From the NCBI GenBank assembly GCA_965247735.1, contig CBDFHN010000002.1:3472001-3536000 (forward strand): a stretch of DNA of 64,000 nt, read 5' to 3'. Every line of letters begins with the position of its first letter. Positions within the stretch are counted from its first letter, which is position 1. Shown here one piece after another: positions 59,580 through 64,000 of the stretch. The position numbers and the translations under genes are program-made. This stretch comes from JAOXRU01 sp965247735. GTDB taxonomy: Bacteria; Bacteroidota; Bacteroidia; Flavobacteriales; Flavobacteriaceae. The notes below the pieces were generated by a model. It was not told the DNA's origin, did no database searches, and saw only the letters and a list, made by a program, of their open reading frames with translations.

Positions 59580-62546
59580 TTATTTTAAAACGAAGTTTAG
59601 TCTTGCGAAGACGAAACGACCGTTATTTCCAAATTGTGAAATTCTTCTAGAGTATACAAACTGATTGCTAGATGATAAATAGCTTGGTAGTTCATCTGGA
59701 TAAACATCAAACAAGTTATTTGCTCCTACAGTAATTTTTACTGCATCAGTAACTTTATACCCTATAGTTAAATCTGTAACAACAGCTCCGCCAATTACTG
59801 GGTGAGCAGGATGTCCATCTGATGTATAGGTAGATCCGCTGTCATTCGGGTCAAGACGTAAACTTCCAGTGTCTTGTACCTCTCCGAAATATGCATTTCT
59901 TAAGAAGAAATTCCATTTTGCAATTTCATAAGAGTGCGATAAGTTTGCCTTTACTCTTGGAACAGCTAATTCTAAATAAACTCTAGAACCTTCATTAAAA
60001 TACGTATCTAATAGACCAGCATTTTTTAATAGATCACTACCTTTTGTGTCTCCGTCTTTTTCTGTTTTTGAATAAGTAGCAGCTAAATTATTGGTCAGTT
60101 TACCTTCACCAATAGTAGCTTTGTGTGTCACTACTAAATCTACTCCAAAGGTTTGCGTATCAATTGCGTTGGCAAAGAATGCAGCTTTTCCTATTCCTAG
60201 GCTAGAGAAAATACCATTGATTCTATTTTGATCAGTGCTTGTAGGTGTAGCAAATGGTTCAAAATTACCAGTATAAGTAATTCTATCTTTAATACCAATA
60301 TAATACCCATCTACAGTTATTTGCATATTTGCTTCTGGTATTTTAGTGGTAAACCCTAAACTAGCATTAAAAGAGGTTTCTTCTTTTAATTCTGGAATTC
60401 CAAATAATTCTGCAATTTTAGATGTATTTGTAAATGTACCTACTTCTGATGCTACCCCGTTGTCATCAAAAAGGGTATTAGATTTACTGTAATGCTGCTG
60501 GTGCAATGATGGAGCTCTAAATCCAGTACTTAATGCACCTCTAATGTTAGTGTTTTCTCCAACTTTATATCTAGAGGCTATTTTCCAATTTAATGTACTT
60601 CCAAAATCGCTAAAATTTTCATATCTCAAAGCGGTACTTACTAAGAATTTTTCTGTAAAATCTGCTTCCAAATCAGCATAAAATGCAAAGTTATTCCTTA
60701 ATGCATTAACTGCATTGTCTGGAGTGAAACCTGAAAATACTTGTGCACCTGAACTAGCTTGATTTCCATAAAAGTCTACTACTTGATCTGTTAATGGAGT
60801 TTGTGCGTCTACAAGATCTCCGTTTACATCATATTTAGAATAAGAGGTTTCTTCACCAGCTTCAATAAAATAATTGTCAACTCTATATTCTGCTCCAAAA
60901 GCAACATTTAACCCTTCAAATGTATCTTCATAAAATTTAGAAACATCCAAGTTTACAGTATTCTGTTGAAATCCATTTATACCAGCACTAAATTCTGTTG
61001 GAGAAGCTGCTTGAAGATAAAAGTTAGTAGTATTGGTAATGTTGTATTCAAAAGTATTAATACCCCAAGAATGTGATAGATCAACATCCCAGTCGTTAAT
61101 TTTACCTTTAATACCAAAGCCTAAAGATTTATCAATGATATTTGATTCAATGTTTGGTAAAAAACCATCTATATAAGATAAGGTATTACCTCTTCCTGAA
61201 CCATGTCCCGGTGTTCTGTAAAAACCAGAAGCATCACCATGTCTGTAAGACATTCCTCCAAAAGCATATAATTTCCCTGCATTGTCGTCATCACCTAAAG
61301 GAATTTCTAGATTTCCCATAAACTGACCTTGTTCTAATCCAGATTGTCCAACACTCATGTTAAAGTCACTTCTTGTTGTTCCTCTTCTTGCCAATTCATC
61401 ATCGGATGCATCAAAATTTAATAAACCTTGTAGTTCGGTAATGGTTGTTGCAGCTGCAATATCAGCTTTTAGTCCTGTACCGAAATATGGAACTTGAGCA
61501 GCATAATTTTGAATAGCAGTAACATTAGTTTTTAAATCTAATAGATCAAAATTATCATTATAAGCTCCCCATTCAACAGCGTTAAATCCATGATAAATTT
61601 GTCCAGTTCTATCCTTTGCTCTTGAAGTTCTATCACGAGTGGTTAAAGATCCTGTAAGATTTATATACCCCCCATTTTCTCCTATTGGAAGACCATAGTT
61701 TAAATCTACTTGGAATTTTTCTCCATCTGTTCCTCCAGTATGATCATTACCGTTACTAGACATATTCATTCCTGAAGTAACACTAGCAGTTAATTTGTTT
61801 GTACTCGTTTTTAGAACTATGTTTATTACTCCAGCTATGGCATCAGATCCATATTGTGCTGCTGCTCCATCTCTAAGTACTTCTATTCTTTTTATAGCAG
61901 CAACAGGAATACTGTTTAAATCTGTTCCTACTGCACCTCTTCCTGGGGTTCCGTTAACATTTACTAAAGAAGAGGTATGTCTTCTTTTACCATTTACCAA
62001 TACTAATACTTGATCAGGGCCTAATCCTCTTAATTGGGCAGGATCAATATGATCTGTACCATCAGAAACTGTTTGTGTGTTAGAACTGAATGATGGTGCC
62101 ACATAATTTAGAATTTGCGTCACTGAAATTTGAGGTCCAGCAGCTGCAATTTCTGCAACATCAATAACATCAACCGGAACAGCAGTATCAGTAGCAACTC
62201 TGTTTTTGTTTCTTGATCCTACAATAATAACCTCCTCCAATGCAACTCCAGATGCTAATGCAACTTTTATGCTTTGAGAATATGAAGTTATTTCTAGACT
62301 ATTAGATTCATAACCAATGGAAGAAAACAATAGGGTAACTGGTAATTCGTTTATGTTTAAGGAAAAATTTCCGTCGAAATCAGAAATTGTTCCTGTGGCA
62401 GTTCCTTTTACAATAATATTTGCTCCTGGTAAAGGTTGTCCTTCTCCATCTGTTACATGTCCATTAATTGTTCCTTGGGCAAAAGTCATTAGGGGTAATA
62501 AAAATACTAGAAATAGTATTTTTTTGAATACGTCTTTTTGTCTCAT
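59580..62546 (-). CDS. TonB-dependent receptor with carboxypeptidase-regulatory-like domain
   Basis: A 988-residue outer-membrane receptor. After the signal peptide (ending MTFAQ) comes a carboxypeptidase-regulatory-like domain (GTINGHVTDGEGQPLPGANI, FDGNFSLNI), a plug (RNKNRVATDTAVPVDVIDVAE, DQVLVLVNGKRRHTSS, IKRIEVLRDGAAAQYGSDAI) and a long barrel with TGFRAPSLHQQHYSK, ending FARLNFVLK. No SusD partner is adjacent, so it is not a standard glycan system. A second, related receptor gene lies directly upstream. Substrate unknown. Confidence 0.92.
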   Translation of the reverse strand: MRQKDVFKKILFLVFLLPLMTFAQGTINGHVTDGEGQPLPGANIIVKGTATGTISDFDGNFSLNINELPVTLLFSSIGYESNSLEITSYSQSIKVALASGVALEEVIIVGSRNKNRVATDTAVPVDVIDVAEIAAAGPQISVTQILNYVAPSFSSNTQTVSDGTDHIDPAQLRGLGPDQVLVLVNGKRRHTSSLVNVNGTPGRGAVGTDLNSIPVAAIKRIEVLRDGAAAQYGSDAIAGVINIVLKTSTNKLTASVTSGMNMSSNGNDHTGGTDGEKFQVDLNYGLPIGENGGYINLTGSLTTRDRTSRAKDRTGQIYHGFNAVEWGAYNDNFDLLDLKTNVTAIQNYAAQVPYFGTGLKADIAAATTITELQGLLNFDASDDELARRGTTRSDFNMSVGQSGLEQGQFMGNLEIPLGDDDNAGKLYAFGGMSYRHGDASGFYRTPGHGSGRGNTLSYIDGFLPNIESNIIDKSLGFGIKGKINDWDVDLSHSWGINTFEYNITNTTNFYLQAASPTEFSAGINGFQQNTVNLDVSKFYEDTFEGLNVAFGAEYRVDNYFIEAGEETSYSKYDVNGDLVDAQTPLTDQVVDFYGNQASSGAQVFSGFTPDNAVNALRNNFAFYADLEADFTEKFLVSTALRYENFSDFGSTLNWKIASRYKVGENTNIRGALSTGFRAPSLHQQHYSKSNTLFDDNGVASEVGTFTNTSKIAELFGIPELKEETSFNASLGFTTKIPEANMQITVDGYYIGIKDRITYTGNFEPFATPTSTDQNRINGIFSSLGIGKAAFFANAIDTQTFGVDLVVTHKATIGEGKLTNNLAATYSKTEKDGDTKGSDLLKNAGLLDTYFNEGSRVYLELAVPRVKANLSHSYEIAKWNFFLRNAYFGEVQDTGSLRLDPNDSGSTYTSDGHPAHPVIGGAVVTDLTIGYKVTDAVKITVGANNLFDVYPDELPSYLSSSNQFVYSRRISQFGNNGRFVFARLNFVLK

Positions 62547-62690
62547 ACGTTTTTATTTGATTTTACTTAATTTGTTAATCGAGGTTGTAATACAGATTTG
62601 AGTAAAAGTGACTAATGAGGGGGGAGTCTTTCGATAAAGATGCAGCGGAATAAAAATACCCCTACTGGTTTTTTGTTAATTTTTTAAAAT

Positions 62691-62724
62691 AATTAAGGCA
62701 GTGAAACAAAACACTGCCTTAATT
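62691..62724 (-). terminator. Intrinsic terminator after the second TonB receptor
   Basis: AATTAAGGCAGTG (62691-62703) and CACTGCCTTAATT (62712-62724) are perfectly complementary over 13 bp around an A-rich loop. Its GGCAGT core and the adjoining TAATTGTGAGAAACTAACTA are shared with the terminator region at 59505-59567. Confidence 0.9.
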
Positions 62725-62798
62725 GCTAAAAATAATTGTGAGAAACTAACTAAACATTGACTAAAGAGTAATTTATTGCCCTCCAGTCAATGTTTTAC

Positions 62799-64000
62799 CT
62801 AAAATCGATAATTTAATCCAAGACTATAATTCATTCCCATAAGTCCATGTTGTTGAACTTCTGAAGAATATGTAAATCTTGTTGCTGCTTGTGCAGTTTG
62901 TGTGGATGCTAAAGTTTTGTCAGGATATACATCAAAAATATTATTTAAAATTCCGTTTAATGATAATCGATCAGTAAGCTTATAGCTAATATTAAAATCT
63001 GTTACTAGCGTTGGACTTAGCTCTTGGTCAATTCCATTAGAACCTTCCGGAGCGACTATAGTAACTTGTCCAAATATGGTGTTGTTTAGTCCAAGACTTA
63101 GCTTATTAAGATCATAAGTAAGACCAGTAATAATTTTAAATTTTGGTCTAGCATCAGTTATCAATGCTTTTTCTTCTCTAGCAAAAATATTATAACCATT
63201 TTGTGCCAATTGATCAGGTGTGGAAATAGCATCAATTTCAGTTTTGTTAAAGTTAGCGGCCAAGCTTACTCCAAATCTACCTTCACCTAGTTCAACATTT
63301 TTATAATTTAATACCAAATCAAGACCAGTAGTCTTGGTATCTCCAGCATTGATAAAAAATTGAACGGCAACTACATTATTATCTTGTAATATTTGTTCCA
63401 CTGCATTTGTTGTAGTATCATCTCCATCAGATCCAATTTGAGAAGAAAATAAAACACGATCATCCACTTTTATTTGATATAAATCTACTGAAGCAGAGAA
63501 TTTCCTGTTAATTTTATACGTTAACCCTACAGAAATGTTTTTAGATGTTTCTGCAAATAGACTTGGTACACCAAGCGCTTTTACCGCCGAGTTATCATTT
63601 GCTAAAGTTCCTTGTAATAATGGTTCTGATGAGCCCGCTACAATTATATATTGACTATTGGTAAGGTATCTTTGGTGTAAGGTAGGTGCTCTAAAACCTG
63701 TACTGTACGATCCTCTCACTGCACCGTTATCTCCTATTTTATAACGCCCATTTATTTTCCAAGAGAAGTTGTTGCCAAAATCAGAAAAATCTTCATAACG
63801 TGCAGCAACTCCAAGTAATAAGGCTTCAGTAATGTCATAATCTAGTCCTACATATCCAGCAACACTGGTTCTGTCTACATCAACAACTTCGGCAGGTTTT
63901 ATACCAGCAAAAGAATCTGATCCTCCTTTATAATACGATCTTTCATCTCCTTCAATAGCTTCAAAGTTTTCTCTTTTTATTTCTGCTCCAAAAGAAAAAG
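62799..64000 (-). CDS. TonB-dependent receptor (partial, C-terminal part)
   Basis: The frame is open to the window end; about 400 codons of the barrel are seen. SYSTGFRAPTLHQRYLTNSQ and LNGILNNIFDVYPDKTLAS match the corresponding parts of the downstream receptor (STGFRAPSLHQQHYSK, VGANNLFDVYPDELPSY), so the two are paralogues. The barrel ends GLNYRF. The N-terminal signal peptide and plug lie outside the window. The 3' flank, including the terminator, is also shared with the downstream gene. Confidence 0.9.
   Translation of the reverse strand, partial: FSFGAEIKRENFEAIEGDERSYYKGGSDSFAGIKPAEVVDVDRTSVAGYVGLDYDITEALLLGVAARYEDFSDFGNNFSWKINGRYKIGDNGAVRGSYSTGFRAPTLHQRYLTNSQYIIVAGSSEPLLQGTLANDNSAVKALGVPSLFAETSKNISVGLTYKINRKFSASVDLYQIKVDDRVLFSSQIGSDGDDTTTNAVEQILQDNNVVAVQFFINAGDTKTTGLDLVLNYKNVELGEGRFGVSLAANFNKTEIDAISTPDQLAQNGYNIFAREEKALITDARPKFKIITGLTYDLNKLSLGLNNTIFGQVTIVAPEGSNGIDQELSPTLVTDFNISYKLTDRLSLNGILNNIFDVYPDKTLASTQTAQAATRFTYSSEVQQHGLMGMNYSLGLNYRF

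Noticed and set aside
1..64000. CRISPR array, tRNA or rRNA genes
   Set aside because: No regularly spaced direct repeats with unique spacers, and no cloverleaf or rRNA sequence could be recognised by reading both strands. The tandem repeats at 40424 and 49867 have no spacers.

Overview
The window is chromosomal DNA of a member of the Bacteroidota, most likely family Flavobacteriaceae. The genus cannot be told from the sequence alone. Supporting signs are the low GC content, TonB-dependent receptors with a carboxypeptidase-regulatory-like N-terminal domain, SusC-era signal peptides ending in AQ, the lack of Shine-Dalgarno sequences, and promoters of the TTTG-N19-TAnnTTTG type (clear examples at 1589-1619, 1765-1795 and 6340-6369).

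Layout. 1-949: 5' part of a TolC efflux gene behind its TetR repressor. 1.8-7.9 kb: a polyprenyl synthase, then a metal-homeostasis unit (TonB receptor, divergent DtxR-type regulator, ZIP transporter) around a palindromic operator. 8.2-12.3 kb: a giant lipoprotein joining a polysaccharide-deacetylase-like domain, helical repeats and an outer-membrane barrel. 12.4-20.6 kb: ordinary small operons (lipocalin-like lipoprotein, sterol-desaturase-type hydroxylase, SigZ-like sigma factor, cupin, S41 peptidase, two AraC regulators, hydrolase).

20.9-40.3 kb is the accessory core. Mostly minus-strand genes (hydrolases, beta-lactamase-like serine hydrolases, SUKH/DMP19-like small proteins, a reductase with a Crp regulator, an aminotransferase, membrane proteins of unknown role) are separated by imperfect palindromic elements, usually 160-190 bp, that begin AAC(G) and end GTT. 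The few bases just outside each element are complementary not within one element but between the two elements that bracket the same gene block. This is what integron cassettes show, because each cassette carries both ends of its own folded attC site. No integrase is visible. An internally deleted IS1182-like element sits at the same spot in at least two of these sites, and one copy is further split by a complete IS21-family element with a TTATAA target duplication. A seven-unit 21-bp tandem array lies just beyond the right edge. A small second cluster of similar elements occurs at 55.9-57.5 kb.

40.9-55.5 kb: M43 metalloprotease, a second Crp-reductase pair paralogous to the one in the array, a TPR histidine kinase, a bestrophin-carbonic anhydrase operon, pirin, a BASS transporter, a type II NADH dehydrogenase and another serine hydrolase. 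57.9-64 kb: a D-cysteine desulfhydrase-like enzyme, a MORN-type protein, and two TonB-dependent receptors that look like tandem paralogues, the second cut by the window end.
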